From the NCBI GenBank assembly GCA_016463365.1, contig JAEMRJ010000011.1, positions 1 through 35,007 of the forward strand: 35,007 nt of DNA, in the 5' to 3' direction. Both the position numbers and the translations under genes were made by a program. This DNA comes from Thermoleophilaceae bacterium. GTDB taxonomy: Bacteria > Actinomycetota > Thermoleophilia > Solirubrobacterales > JACPNS01. The notes beneath the pieces are model-generated. The model was not told where the DNA came from and searched no databases. It was given only the letters and a program-made list of their open reading frames with translations. Within the stretch, counting starts at the first letter, position 1. Each line of letters opens with the position of its first letter. Of the stretch, positions 23,454 to 31,370 are shown piece by piece.

Positions 23454-23912
23454 GTGACTTCGCTCCAGACTCCTCTCGACGCTCACCCGCCCACATCCGG
23501 CCCCGAGACAGTCACCGACTTTCTGCTGGCTCTTGAGGACGCGGACATCGATCGCGCTCTCTCAGCGCTCACCAATGACATTCAGTGGATCAATGTCTCG
23601 CTTCCGACCGTCCAGGGAAAGGCCGGAGTTGAGCGGATCTTCCGCAGCGCCCAGCGGGCAGGCGGAGGCTTCCGCGTGCACTTTCACACGATTGCCCAGG
23701 CAGGCGACATCGTGTTGACCGAGCGCACTGACGCCGTCACGCTGGGACGGTTCGAACATCGGTTCTGGGTCGTCGGGCGATTCGAGCTGCGTGACGGAAA
23801 AATCTGCGTGTGGCGCGACGCATTTGACTGGGGCGATCTACTGGTCGGTTTTGTGCGCGCCCTGGCCGGGATCGCCGTACCAGCACTCAACCGGCCGTGG
23901 CCCGACGAGTGA
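23454..23912 (+). CDS. Limonene-1,2-epoxide hydrolase-family (SnoaL-like) protein
   Basis: A 152-residue alpha+beta-barrel protein of the NTF2/SnoaL superfamily closest to limonene-epoxide hydrolases: VTDFLLALEDADIDRALSAL, then ERTD (R91, D93) and the C-terminal DGKICVWRDAFDW with D122/D125. The Arg-Asp-Asp charge relay of that family therefore seems present, suggesting a hydrolase acting on a small epoxide, but many homologues have other or unknown roles. The start is GTG at 23454, with no obvious Shine-Dalgarno. It stands alone between the padR operon and the kinase. Confidence 0.75.
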   Translation: MTSLQTPLDAHPPTSGPETVTDFLLALEDADIDRALSALTNDIQWINVSLPTVQGKAGVERIFRSAQRAGGGFRVHFHTIAQAGDIVLTERTDAVTLGRFEHRFWVVGRFELRDGKICVWRDAFDWGDLLVGFVRALAGIAVPALNRPWPDE

Positions 23913-23932
23913 ACTCGCACTTGACGCCTGCA

Positions 23933-23962
23933 GGCCTGAATCCCGTGGCGTCCTGCCTTTGT
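23933..23962 (+). terminator. Possible terminator after the epoxide-hydrolase-like gene
   Basis: GACGCC (23933-23938) pairs with GGCGTC (23957-23962) across an 18-nt loop, followed by CTGCCTTTG. The stem is short and the loop long, so this is weak. Confidence 0.25.
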
Positions 23963-24008
23963 GAAATCCTGAACGCGAGCACGACGGATGAATCATGGAC
24001 ACCGGGCA

Positions 24009-24036
24009 GATCAGCGGCGTGCGAGCTGCGCTGATC
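24009..24036. promoter_or_regulatory. Inverted repeat upstream of the histidine kinase
   Basis: GATCAGCG (24009-24016) and CGCTGATC (24029-24036) are perfect inverted arms around 12 nt, ending 23 nt before the kinase GTG. It could be an operator or a 5' leader hairpin. Confidence 0.4.
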
Positions 24037-24059
24037 CAACCCGAGAAATCTGAATAAGC

Positions 24060-25532
24060 GTGGAATCAACCCAATCAATCCGCCAACTCCTGAGACGGAG
24101 CGTCGTGGTTCAGGTGCTCGTCGGCATCCTGATCGTTGCTGTGGTGCTCCTGGCGCTCGTGCGCAGCCTGACGTTGGTCTCTGAGCAGGAACGTGAATCA
24201 CGCGCGATCCGTGAAATCAGCAACGCCACCGTCACTTACCTGATCGCGACAGGACTGACCGCGGCAAACGTCGACTCGGGCCAGCTTTCGGCCGCTTCGC
24301 AGTTTCGCGACGTGCTCGCCAAGTTTGAGCGTCAGTTCGAGCTCTCCAGCGGCGATCTGAAGGGCAATGAGGCCGCAGCAGCAGACGCTATTGCGCAAGC
24401 GATCGGCCAGCGCGAGCGAACGGTCACATCGGCCGTCATCAAGGCCATCGAAGACGGAGATCTGAAGCGCGCCCAGAAGCTCCTCGATTCGCCGGAGGCG
24501 GGCAGAACAAATTCCCAGATTGGCGCCGCGACAACGGTGCTGTTGAACAGAAGGGTCGCCAATCAGCTCAAGGAGGAGCAGGAGACCAAAGACATTGCTG
24601 TCTACGTCGCGGCAGCCGTGCTGCTCGCGATCGCGAGCATGACGTTTGTGGCGGCATTCTTTCTGCTCAGGATTCGGCAGCGTGTGGTTCCTCCGCTCGA
24701 AGACCTCGACGCCGCGGCGGTGCGGGTGGGCGAGGGTGATTTCCGTGCACGTGCACGACCAGCAGGCACAACAGAGACGGTGCGGGCCGGTGAGTCGTTC
24801 AATTTCATGGCCGAACGGGTAGAGCGCAACATTGCCAAGTTGCGCGAGCTGGACGTGCTCAAAGACGAATTCGTTGCGGCAGTCTCCCACGATCTCCGCA
24901 CGCCGATAACTGTCGTGAGGGCATACCTCGACATGTACCTGGACGGCGAGGTCAGTGGCCCCGCCGAGGAAAAGGCGTGCTTCGAGGTGATCTCGCGCAA
25001 CGTCGATGAGCTCTCCGAGCTGATTGACGATCTGCTCACACTCACGATCATCCAGGCCGGCGGCGAGCGCGCGGTACACCTTCAGACTGTTGAGCTCGAT
25101 CAGCTGGTGGAAGACGTCGAGCGTGAAATGCGGCCGACGTTCGAGGATGCAGGCGTCGAGCTGGAGGTGCGCTCGGGAGAAAGCATCCACGTGCTTGCCG
25201 ATCCGTTGCGGGTGCGCCAGGTGATCGTGAATCTGCTTTCAAATGCGTGCAAGTTCAGCGATGTCGGTACGACCGTGAGTCTCACCGCTCAGGGCAACGG
25301 ACGGCTCGCCGAGGTGAGCGTCGAGGATCACGGGATCGGTATCGAGCGAGAGGACCTCTCGCACATCGGTGAGCGCTTTTTTCGCACCAAGGACGCCGAG
25401 AGTGTCCCCGGAACCGGTCTTGGCATGGCGATCGTGGATGAGCTCTTGAAGCTGCATGGCAGCGAACTGAAGATCGAAAGCGAGCCCAAGGTCGGATCAG
25501 TGTTCAAGTTCACGCTGCCGTTGGCTGCGTGA
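24060..25532 (+). CDS. Orphan sensor histidine kinase
   Basis: A 490-residue membrane histidine kinase. TM1 is about 15-37, followed by an extracellular helical sensor of about 140 residues, TM2 at about 180-206, a HAMP linker to about 258 (RVVPPLEDLDAAAVRVGEGDF), a HisKA domain with phospho-acceptor H277 in AAVSHDLRTPI, and an HATPase_c domain with N-box LVNLLSNACKFS, G1 DHGIGIE and G2 GTGLGMAI. All catalytic motifs look active. No response-regulator gene is adjacent, so the partner is elsewhere. The GTG start lies 23 nt after an inverted repeat. The next gene begins directly after the stop codon. Confidence 0.93.
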   Translation: MESTQSIRQLLRRSVVVQVLVGILIVAVVLLALVRSLTLVSEQERESRAIREISNATVTYLIATGLTAANVDSGQLSAASQFRDVLAKFERQFELSSGDLKGNEAAAADAIAQAIGQRERTVTSAVIKAIEDGDLKRAQKLLDSPEAGRTNSQIGAATTVLLNRRVANQLKEEQETKDIAVYVAAAVLLAIASMTFVAAFFLLRIRQRVVPPLEDLDAAAVRVGEGDFRARARPAGTTETVRAGESFNFMAERVERNIAKLRELDVLKDEFVAAVSHDLRTPITVVRAYLDMYLDGEVSGPAEEKACFEVISRNVDELSELIDDLLTLTIIQAGGERAVHLQTVELDQLVEDVEREMRPTFEDAGVELEVRSGESIHVLADPLRVRQVIVNLLSNACKFSDVGTTVSLTAQGNGRLAEVSVEDHGIGIEREDLSHIGERFFRTKDAESVPGTGLGMAIVDELLKLHGSELKIESEPKVGSVFKFTLPLAA

Positions 25533-26291
25533 ATGAAGTCTCGTACGTTTGCCGACAAGTTGCGACGCTTCTCGCCGGATCCACCAGCCCGGCCCTCCTT
25601 CGACGCGCAGGACCCGAACAAGCGCGACCTCCTCGGCTTTGCCGAACTCGTCATGCGCAGGCAGGGGGACTCGAGCTCGCAGCTGGGGGCAGACCTGTGG
25701 GTGTTGCATGAGCTCAGCGAACTGCAAGGCGGGTATTTCGTGGAATTCGGCGCCGGCGACGGACATCATCTGAGCAACACCTGGCTGCTCGAGGCGCATT
25801 ACGGTTGGACCGGCATCCTCGCCGAGCCGAACGCCATGGTGTTTGAATCCCTCCGAGCGCATCGGCCCAACTGCAGAATCGACCCGCGGGCTGTCCACCG
25901 CGAAGACGCGACCACTCGGGCCATGATGGTCACGGAGATCAAGGAGCTGAGTGCTCTGACCGAATTCGCCGGGCTCGACATGCACGCTGAGGCGCGGCGC
26001 GAGGGCGAGCTGATCGACGTTGAAACCGTGACGCTCGATCGCCTGCTGGACGACCACGCCGCGCCCGAACTAATCAACTACCTGAGCATTGACACCGAGG
26101 GCGGCGAGTACGAGATCCTTGAGGGCTTTGACTTCGAGCGGCGTACGGTCGATCTGATCTCGGTCGAACACAGCTACCTGCCAAAGCGCGAGTCGATACA
26201 AGCGCTTCTGGACGATCGCGGCTACGAGCGCCGCTACATCGAACACTCCAAGTTTGATGACTGGTATCTGCGGCGTGCTCGCTGCGGCTGA
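25533..26291 (+). CDS. FkbM-family SAM-dependent methyltransferase
   Basis: A 252-residue protein with SAM-binding motif I FVEFGAGDG (residues 69-77), ILAEPNAMVFESL (motif II acidic loop) and INYLSIDTEGGEYEILEGF, the FkbM-domain signature. Members O-methylate sugars or polyketides, but the domain is broad and the substrate is unknown. The ATG follows the kinase TGA with no gap, so it is co-transcribed and probably coupled. It is convergent with the FMN-binding protein gene, with 5 nt between stops. Confidence 0.85.
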   Translation: MKSRTFADKLRRFSPDPPARPSFDAQDPNKRDLLGFAELVMRRQGDSSSQLGADLWVLHELSELQGGYFVEFGAGDGHHLSNTWLLEAHYGWTGILAEPNAMVFESLRAHRPNCRIDPRAVHREDATTRAMMVTEIKELSALTEFAGLDMHAEARREGELIDVETVTLDRLLDDHAAPELINYLSIDTEGGEYEILEGFDFERRTVDLISVEHSYLPKRESIQALLDDRGYERRYIEHSKFDDWYLRRARCG

Positions 26292-26296
26292 GCTTG

Positions 26297-27841
26297 CTAC
26301 GCCGAGCTGCGCATCAGTTCCTCAAGAACCTTGCGCTCGCCGCCCTGGGGCACGCCCCAGTCCGGGTGGTAGCCAAAAACGTCGGTGAGTGGACGAGATC
26401 CGAAACGGGAGTCGATCAGTTCCAGCTGCCCGGCACCGATCAACGCGGGATGGCTCTGGCCGCAGGCTCGCGCCAGCGCGAGAAGTTCGCCGCGCAGCTG
26501 AACTACATAGTTGGCAGTGCGCTCGGCCTTGGTCTCCGGGTCGAGGCCGCGCGTACGCCAGGGCTTGTGTGTCGCCACGCCAGTAGGGCAGTTGCCGGTG
26601 TGGCAGCGCTGGGACTGGATGCAGCCGACGGCAAGCATTGCTTCGCGGCCGACGTTGACCGTGTCGCAGCCGAGACCGAAGGCCATCAGTGCGGCCTCGG
26701 GAACGCCCAGTCGCCCACTCCCGGCGAAGACGACGCGCTCTGTCACGCCGCGCTCAGCGAAAGCCGAAAAGACGCGCGCGAATCCGATCTTGAAGGGCAG
26801 CGAGACGTGATCGCTGAAGGCCAGGGGAGCGGCGCCGGTCCCGCCTTCACCGCCGTCGATTGTTATGAAGTCGACGCCGCGTTGGCCGTCGGCCATCTGG
26901 TCGGCTAGATCACGCCAGAACGAAAGCTGGCCCACGGCCGACTTGATGCCAACCGGCCGGCCGGTCCGTTCGGCGATCGCCTCGACGAAATCCAGCAGCT
27001 CATCGACGCTGCGAAAAGCCGAATGCGAGGGCGGACTGATGCAGTCGACGCCAACGGGCACGCCGCGGATACGAGCGATCTCCGGCGTCACCTTCGCCGC
27101 TGGCAGGATGCCGCCCAGCCCGGGTTTTGCGCCCTGGCTGAGCTTGATCTCGATCGCCCGCACCGGTGCCTCAGCCACGCTCTGCTCGAGCGCGTCGAGA
27201 CTGAATCGACCATCGGGACCGCGACACCCGAAGTATCCGGTCCCGATCTGCATGACGAGCTCGCCGCCATGAAGATGGTGCGGCGAAACGCCGCCCTCGC
27301 CGGTCGTCTGAAGACAGCCGGCCTGTGCGGCACCACGGTTCAGTGCTTCAACGGCGCGGCCACTGAGCGCGCCGTAGCTCATTCCGGAAATGTTGATCAC
27401 GGAGCTCTGCCGAAAGGCGTGCCTGCGTCCGCGCGCGCCTCCGAGCACTTTCGCGGCGGGTATCTCGAAGGCGTCTGTCGAGTTCTCGTTCTCGATGGAG
27501 TGAGCAGGATCGACCAGCGGGGGGAAGGGAACCTGTTTGATCACGAGATAATTGGACGACTTCTCCATGTCGTTGTCACTGCCGAAGCCGAAGCGGTTGT
27601 TCTGTCGCTTGGCCGACGCATATATCCAGCGGCGCTGATCGCGCGTGAACGGACGCTCTTCATCGTTGTCGGTGACGATGTACTGGCGCAGTTCGGGACC
27701 GACGCGTTCGAGCATGTAGCGAAAGTGACCAACGATCGGAAAGATGCGCAGGATCGTGTGACGGCGCTGGAGGATGTCGTAGACAACGACGATCAGGAGC
27801 GCCGCCACGACTCCGATCGTCGCGTAGACCCAATTGCTCAT
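26297..27841 (-). CDS. Membrane-anchored FMN-binding glutamate-synthase-family protein
   Basis: A 514-residue protein with one N-terminal membrane helix (WVYATIGVVAALLIVVVYDIL), a linker RRHTILRIFPIVGHFRYMLE typical of this subfamily, then the glutamate-synthase alpha-like FMN domain: ISGMSYGALS, TGEGGVSPHH, and ITIDGGEGGTGAAPLAFSDH. Three cysteines spaced C-x5-C-x4-C (C407, C413, C418) match the 3Fe-4S site of glutamate synthase. No amidotransferase or GXGXG domain is present, so it is not a complete GltB. A role as a stand-alone oxidoreductase is inferred. The start ATG 27841 has a -10-like GATAGT 6 nt upstream; the longer open frame upstream overlaps the divergent gene and is rejected. Confidence 0.88.
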   Translation of the reverse strand: MSNWVYATIGVVAALLIVVVYDILQRRHTILRIFPIVGHFRYMLERVGPELRQYIVTDNDEERPFTRDQRRWIYASAKRQNNRFGFGSDNDMEKSSNYLVIKQVPFPPLVDPAHSIENENSTDAFEIPAAKVLGGARGRRHAFRQSSVINISGMSYGALSGRAVEALNRGAAQAGCLQTTGEGGVSPHHLHGGELVMQIGTGYFGCRGPDGRFSLDALEQSVAEAPVRAIEIKLSQGAKPGLGGILPAAKVTPEIARIRGVPVGVDCISPPSHSAFRSVDELLDFVEAIAERTGRPVGIKSAVGQLSFWRDLADQMADGQRGVDFITIDGGEGGTGAAPLAFSDHVSLPFKIGFARVFSAFAERGVTERVVFAGSGRLGVPEAALMAFGLGCDTVNVGREAMLAVGCIQSQRCHTGNCPTGVATHKPWRTRGLDPETKAERTANYVVQLRGELLALARACGQSHPALIGAGQLELIDSRFGSRPLTDVFGYHPDWGVPQGGERKVLEELMRSSA

Positions 27842-27847
27842 GTGGGA

Positions 27848-27899
27848 ACTATCCGTGAGCAGGCGGATGGCGTCTGCGCCGTGCGGCGGTCGGTACGCT
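27848..27899. promoter_or_regulatory. Back-to-back leaderless promoters
   Basis: On the minus strand GATAGT (27853-27848) ends 6 nt before ATG 27841. On the plus strand TACGCT (27894-27899) ends 6 nt before ATG 27906. The 64-bp gap thus appears to hold two divergent leaderless starts. Confidence 0.4.
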
Positions 27900-27905
27900 T
27901 GCCTC

Positions 27906-28130
27906 ATGTCATCCAAGCGCGAGCTGACGCCTGTACAGAAGAAATTGCTCGTCGCAGCGGCCGCCGTCGAGGTGACCGCGAAAATGCTCGCCCTCCGCGA
28001 TATCCATCGCCGCTCAGCGGACGAGATCCGTGGCTCCAAGCGGCTCTGGCGCTTGGCTCAGATTGTCAACTTCTTTGGTCCGGCGGCCTACTTCGCATTT
28101 GGGCGAGTGAGCCACCCTGACTCTCGCTGA
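27906..28130 (+). CDS. 74-residue PLDc_N-like small membrane protein
   Basis: A short basic protein from ATG 27906, with a moderately hydrophobic stretch (LLVAAAAVEVTAKMLAL) and a C-terminal segment RLAQIVNFFGPAAYFAFGR. The latter resembles the end of the PLDc_N (phospholipase D-nuclease N-terminal) membrane domain found in small actinobacterial proteins. A decayed copy lies at 32959-33038, about 90 percent identical over 80 aligned bases, which shows that this sequence has been duplicated and that the reading frame here is the intact one. Function is unknown. Confidence 0.75.
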   Translation: MSSKRELTPVQKKLLVAAAAVEVTAKMLALRDIHRRSADEIRGSKRLWRLAQIVNFFGPAAYFAFGRVSHPDSR

Positions 28131-28135
28131 GTCAG
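28117..28135 (+). terminator. Hairpin over the stop codon of the 74-residue gene
   Basis: CTGACTC (28117-28123) pairs with GAGTCAG (28129-28135) around TCGCT; the stem includes the TGA stop. There is no T-run. It is a weak terminator candidate. Confidence 0.3.
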
Positions 28136-28232
28136 AGTCAATTGGATTCATTTTCGGCCGCAGCCTGACTTCGAGCGCGCCAGCACTCCCGCATCGCCCA
28201 GTTGACGTGCTGGGCATTCACCAAGCATCGGG

Positions 28233-28260
28233 TTGGTCCATGTCCACGAGCGCCTAACGT
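28233..28260 (+). promoter_or_regulatory. Possible arylsulfatase promoter
   Basis: TTGGTC (28233-28238), a 16-nt spacer and TAACGT (28255-28260) precede the sulfatase ATG by 40 nt. The Shine-Dalgarno GAAAGG (28284-28289) sits in the loop of a 5-bp hairpin, CGTTC/GAACG (28279-28294). Confidence 0.3.
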
Positions 28261-28300
28261 GTCGGCAACACTCAAGCGCGTTCGAAAGGGAACGATCAGA

Positions 28301-30655
28301 ATGGCCAAAGAATTCAAAGGGAACATCGAGCTCGACATCCGTGACTCGACTCCCGACTGGGATCCCTTTCTGGCTCCGAAGGCTGCCGAAGGAGCGCCGA
28401 ACGTGCTGTTCTTGGCCTGGGACGACATCGGCTACGGCACGATGGATGTGTTCGGAGGGCCCGTCGAGACGCCGAACATGAAGCGGATCGCGGACATGGG
28501 CGTCAAGTATGCGAATTTTCACACCACCGCGCTCTGTTCGCCCACGAGGTCATCGCTGCTGACCGGCCGCAACGCCACCTCCAACGGAATGGCGACGATC
28601 GCTGAGTTCAGCTCTGGATTCCCCGGCATCTCAACGCGAATTCCGTTTGAGAACGGCTTCATCTCCGAGGTGCTCGCCGACGAGGGCTACAACACGTACT
28701 GCATCGGCAAGTGGCACCTGACCCCGGGCGAGGAGGCCACGATGGCCTCGTACAAGGGTCGCTGGCCACTCGGTCGCGGATTCGAGCGGTTCTACGGGTT
28801 TCTCGGTGGAGAGTCAAACAGTTGGTACCCCGACCTGATGCACGACAACCACCAGATCGATGCCCCATCCACACCAGAAGACGGCTACCACCTGTCTGAA
28901 GACCTTTCCGACAAGGCCATCGAATTCATCCGCGACGCAAAGGTGGTCGAGCCCGACAAGCCGTTCTTCATGTACTTCGCTTCGCAGGCTGGGCACGCGC
29001 CGCACCACGTTCCCAAAGAGTGGGCCGACAAATACAAAGGGCGCTTTGATCAGGGCTACGAGGCCATCCGCAGCGAAATTCTTGAACGCCAGAAAGAGCT
29101 CGGCCTGCTGCCGCAGGACACCGAGCTCTCGAAGATCAACCCGCACGGCGAGCCGGCGACAACCGGACCCGACGGGCAGCCCTGGCCCATGCTCGACACG
29201 GTGCGTCCATGGGACTCACTCTCCGCCGACGAGCAGCGACTGTTCTCGAGAATGGCTGAGGTCTTCGCCGGATACATCTCCCACGCCGACCACGAGATCG
29301 GTCGCGTTCTGGACTTCCTCGAACAGTCAGGTGAACTCGACAACACGATTGTCGTCGTCATCTCAGACAACGGCGCAAGCGGCGAGGGTGGTCCGAACGG
29401 CTCCTTCAATGAGTGGCGCTTCTTCAACGGAATCGCTGACTCCACGGATCTGACGCTTGAGCACATCGACGAGCTCGGGAGCGCGCAGTCCTACAACCAC
29501 TACAACACCGGTTGGGCGTGGGCCTTTGACACTCCGTTCCCGTACTGGAAGCGGTGGGCAGGCTTCGAGGGCGGCGTGTCCGACATGTGCCTGGTTTCCT
29601 GGCCCGCAAAAATTGCTCCGCAGGCTGAACCGCGTCAGCAGTACGTCCACGCTGTGGACATCGTCCCGACCGTGTACGACCTCCTCGGCATCGATCCGCC
29701 CGCCGTCATCAAGGGTTACGAGCAGAGTTCGATCGAAGGCGAGACGTTCGCAGCCAGTCTCACCGATCCGTCCGCGCCCGGCAAAGAAACTCAGTTCTAC
29801 TCGATGCTCGGAATGCGGTCGATCTATCACCAGGGGTGGCTCGCCTGCACGCTGCATCCGCCGATCAGCGGCTGGGGGAATTTCGAGCAGGACGTCTGGG
29901 AGCTCTACAACCTGAATGAGGACCGCGCGCAGTCCAAGAATCTTGCCGACAAAGAGCCTGAGCGTTTGGAAGAACTGCAGAAGCTCTGGTTCTCAGAGGC
30001 ACAGAGATTGAACGGCCTCCCGCTGGACGACCGGAGCGCCATTGAGCAGGTTCTCGCCGAACGCCCGACGGCAACGCCGGAGCGCGACCAGTACGTCTAC
30101 TACCCGAACTGCGCCGACGTTCCAGAGGCTGGTGCGGTCCGCATCAACGGCCGGTCGTACACGATTGCCGCCGGCGTCGACGTGCAAGATGCTGCCGCTG
30201 AGGGCGTCTTGTTCGCTCATGGCGGCGTCGCAGGTGGTCACTCGTTGTACATCAAGGACGGCCGCCTGCGGTACACCTTCAACTGGGTCGGCACGCACCT
30301 GCAGGACATTGTTTCGGATCGCGAAGTGACCCCCGGCGCACACGTGTACACGGCCGAGTTCGTGGTCAAGGGCAAGAATGAAGACCCTCAGATGCCCGGC
30401 TTCGCCGGAACGTTGACGCTCTATGCAGATGACGAGGCGATCGGAAGCGGCGAAATCGTCACGCAGCCGGGCGCGTTCTGCCTGGTCGGCGACGGCCTTT
30501 GCATCGGTCGTGACAGCGCGTCACCTGTTTCGCCGGAATACACCGCGCCATTCGCGTTCACCGGCGGCGCAATCGACAAGGTTGTGGTCGACGTCTCGGG
30601 CAAGCGTTACATCGACCATGAGGCCGAGGTCCGCGGCTGGTTCATCATCGACTGA
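28301..30655 (+). CDS. Type I arylsulfatase
   Basis: A 784-residue alkaline-phosphatase-superfamily sulfatase that would release sulfate from aryl or alkyl sulfate esters. The metal-site motif DDIGYG is at 41-46. The signature CSPTRSSLLTGR begins at C79, which must be converted to formylglycine by a maturation enzyme not encoded in this window. The second metal segment is VVISDNGASGEGG. After about residue 560 comes a beta-rich C-terminal domain (ADVPEAGAVRINGRSYTI onward), usual for this long subfamily. No signal peptide is seen, so it is probably cytoplasmic. Start ATG 28301 is chosen for the Shine-Dalgarno GAAAGG; the upstream open frame is unlikely. A hairpin at 30689-30708 ends the transcript. 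Confidence 0.93.
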   Translation: MAKEFKGNIELDIRDSTPDWDPFLAPKAAEGAPNVLFLAWDDIGYGTMDVFGGPVETPNMKRIADMGVKYANFHTTALCSPTRSSLLTGRNATSNGMATIAEFSSGFPGISTRIPFENGFISEVLADEGYNTYCIGKWHLTPGEEATMASYKGRWPLGRGFERFYGFLGGESNSWYPDLMHDNHQIDAPSTPEDGYHLSEDLSDKAIEFIRDAKVVEPDKPFFMYFASQAGHAPHHVPKEWADKYKGRFDQGYEAIRSEILERQKELGLLPQDTELSKINPHGEPATTGPDGQPWPMLDTVRPWDSLSADEQRLFSRMAEVFAGYISHADHEIGRVLDFLEQSGELDNTIVVVISDNGASGEGGPNGSFNEWRFFNGIADSTDLTLEHIDELGSAQSYNHYNTGWAWAFDTPFPYWKRWAGFEGGVSDMCLVSWPAKIAPQAEPRQQYVHAVDIVPTVYDLLGIDPPAVIKGYEQSSIEGETFAASLTDPSAPGKETQFYSMLGMRSIYHQGWLACTLHPPISGWGNFEQDVWELYNLNEDRAQSKNLADKEPERLEELQKLWFSEAQRLNGLPLDDRSAIEQVLAERPTATPERDQYVYYPNCADVPEAGAVRINGRSYTIAAGVDVQDAAAEGVLFAHGGVAGGHSLYIKDGRLRYTFNWVGTHLQDIVSDREVTPGAHVYTAEFVVKGKNEDPQMPGFAGTLTLYADDEAIGSGEIVTQPGAFCLVGDGLCIGRDSASPVSPEYTAPFAFTGGAIDKVVVDVSGKRYIDHEAEVRGWFIID

Positions 30656-30688
30656 TGACCGCAGCCAAGTGCATTCAAGCGTGAGCTG

Positions 30689-30708
30689 GGGCTACGTACC
30701 CGTAGCCC
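30689..30708 (+). terminator. Terminator hairpin after the arylsulfatase
   Basis: GGGCTACG and CGTAGCCC form a perfect 8-bp stem with loop TACC, extendable by two wobble pairs. It starts 33 nt after the sulfatase stop. There is no T-run. Confidence 0.6.
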
Positions 30709-30749
30709 TGCTCCTGATCACATGTGCCGCGCTGCCACGGCCATCGTGA

Positions 30750-31265
30750 CGGACGAGCGCATTCCGTTTCATCGCGGCGTTCTCGGCCGGACTGGTCTTC
30801 GCAGTGCTGCGCGATCAGCAGGCAGACCCGGAGAGCGCGCTGATCGACGAAGCGGGGGAGACCGTCAATGCTGTCACCTTCATCGTTTTCGGCGCGTTGG
30901 TTCTGGGGCCGGCGCTCGAGAACCTGACGTCGGAGACTGCCGCCTACGCAATCCTCAGGCTGACTGTCGTGCGAATGCTGCCGGTGCTGATGGCACGCGC
31001 GGGAACGGGGGCGAGGCGCCAGACCGTTGCGTTCATCTGACGGTTCGGGCTGCGCGGCCTTGCGTCAATTGTCTTCGGGGTGATCCTGCTTGGTGACGCC
31101 AATCTTGCCCACACGGACGCCTTGCTTCAGGCGACAGCGGCGGCGATCGGACTGTCCGTCTACGCACATGGCTTCAGGGCTGGCCCATTGACTGTGCGAT
31201 GCGTGCGCTGGAGAGCGTCGCCGCGCATCGAGTGGTGCGCGGGCTCATGTCTGGAGCCATTCTGA
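30750..31265 (+). pseudogene. Decayed CPA1 (NhaP-type) cation:proton antiporter, C-terminal half
   Basis: One frame reads FRFIAAFSAGLVFAVLRDQQ, ETVNAVTFIVFGALVLGP, LRLTVVRMLPVLMARAGTG, RRQTVAFI-stop-RFGLRGLASIVFGVILLG, then IGLSVYAHGFRAGPLT. These are consecutive C-terminal helices of an NhaP/CPA1 antiporter, including the FGLRGLASIVF segment (normally ..GWFGPRGLASI..). The frame is interrupted by TGA at 31038-31040, where the family has Trp, and is preceded by TGA at 30747-30749. The N-terminal half is missing altogether. After GPLT the frame runs into unrelated residues and stops at 31263-31265. It is a truncated, inactivated relic, possibly left when flanking genes were inserted. Confidence 0.82.
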
Positions 31266-31338
31266 TCGCCGTCGCTGGCATGGGCTCGTAACTGAGAATC
31301 AACTCGCATAGCGATGCGCTGAACAAGTGGACAACACC

Positions 31339-31366
31339 GGTTGTCAGGTATGTATACTTGACAACC
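31339..31366. promoter_or_regulatory. TetR operator over the -10 of its own promoter
   Basis: A 28-bp palindrome: the left arm GGTTGTCAGGTAT and right arm ATACTTGACAACC match at 12 of 13 positions around GT. The -10 hexamer TATACT (31353-31358) lies inside the right half, 12 nt before the TetR ATG at 31371. Repressor binding would block RNA polymerase, implying autoregulation of tetR and the desaturase. Confidence 0.8.
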
Positions 31367-31370
31367 GTCA

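Noticed and set aside
24198..25190. Minus-strand frame of 330 codons opposite the histidine kinase
   Set aside because: Shadow; the kinase boxes on the plus strand are complete.
27023..28120. Plus-strand open frame of 365 codons across the FMN-binding protein gene
   Set aside because: The opposite strand encodes a clear glutamate-synthase-like domain with its cysteine cluster; the plus frame has no recognisable motif.
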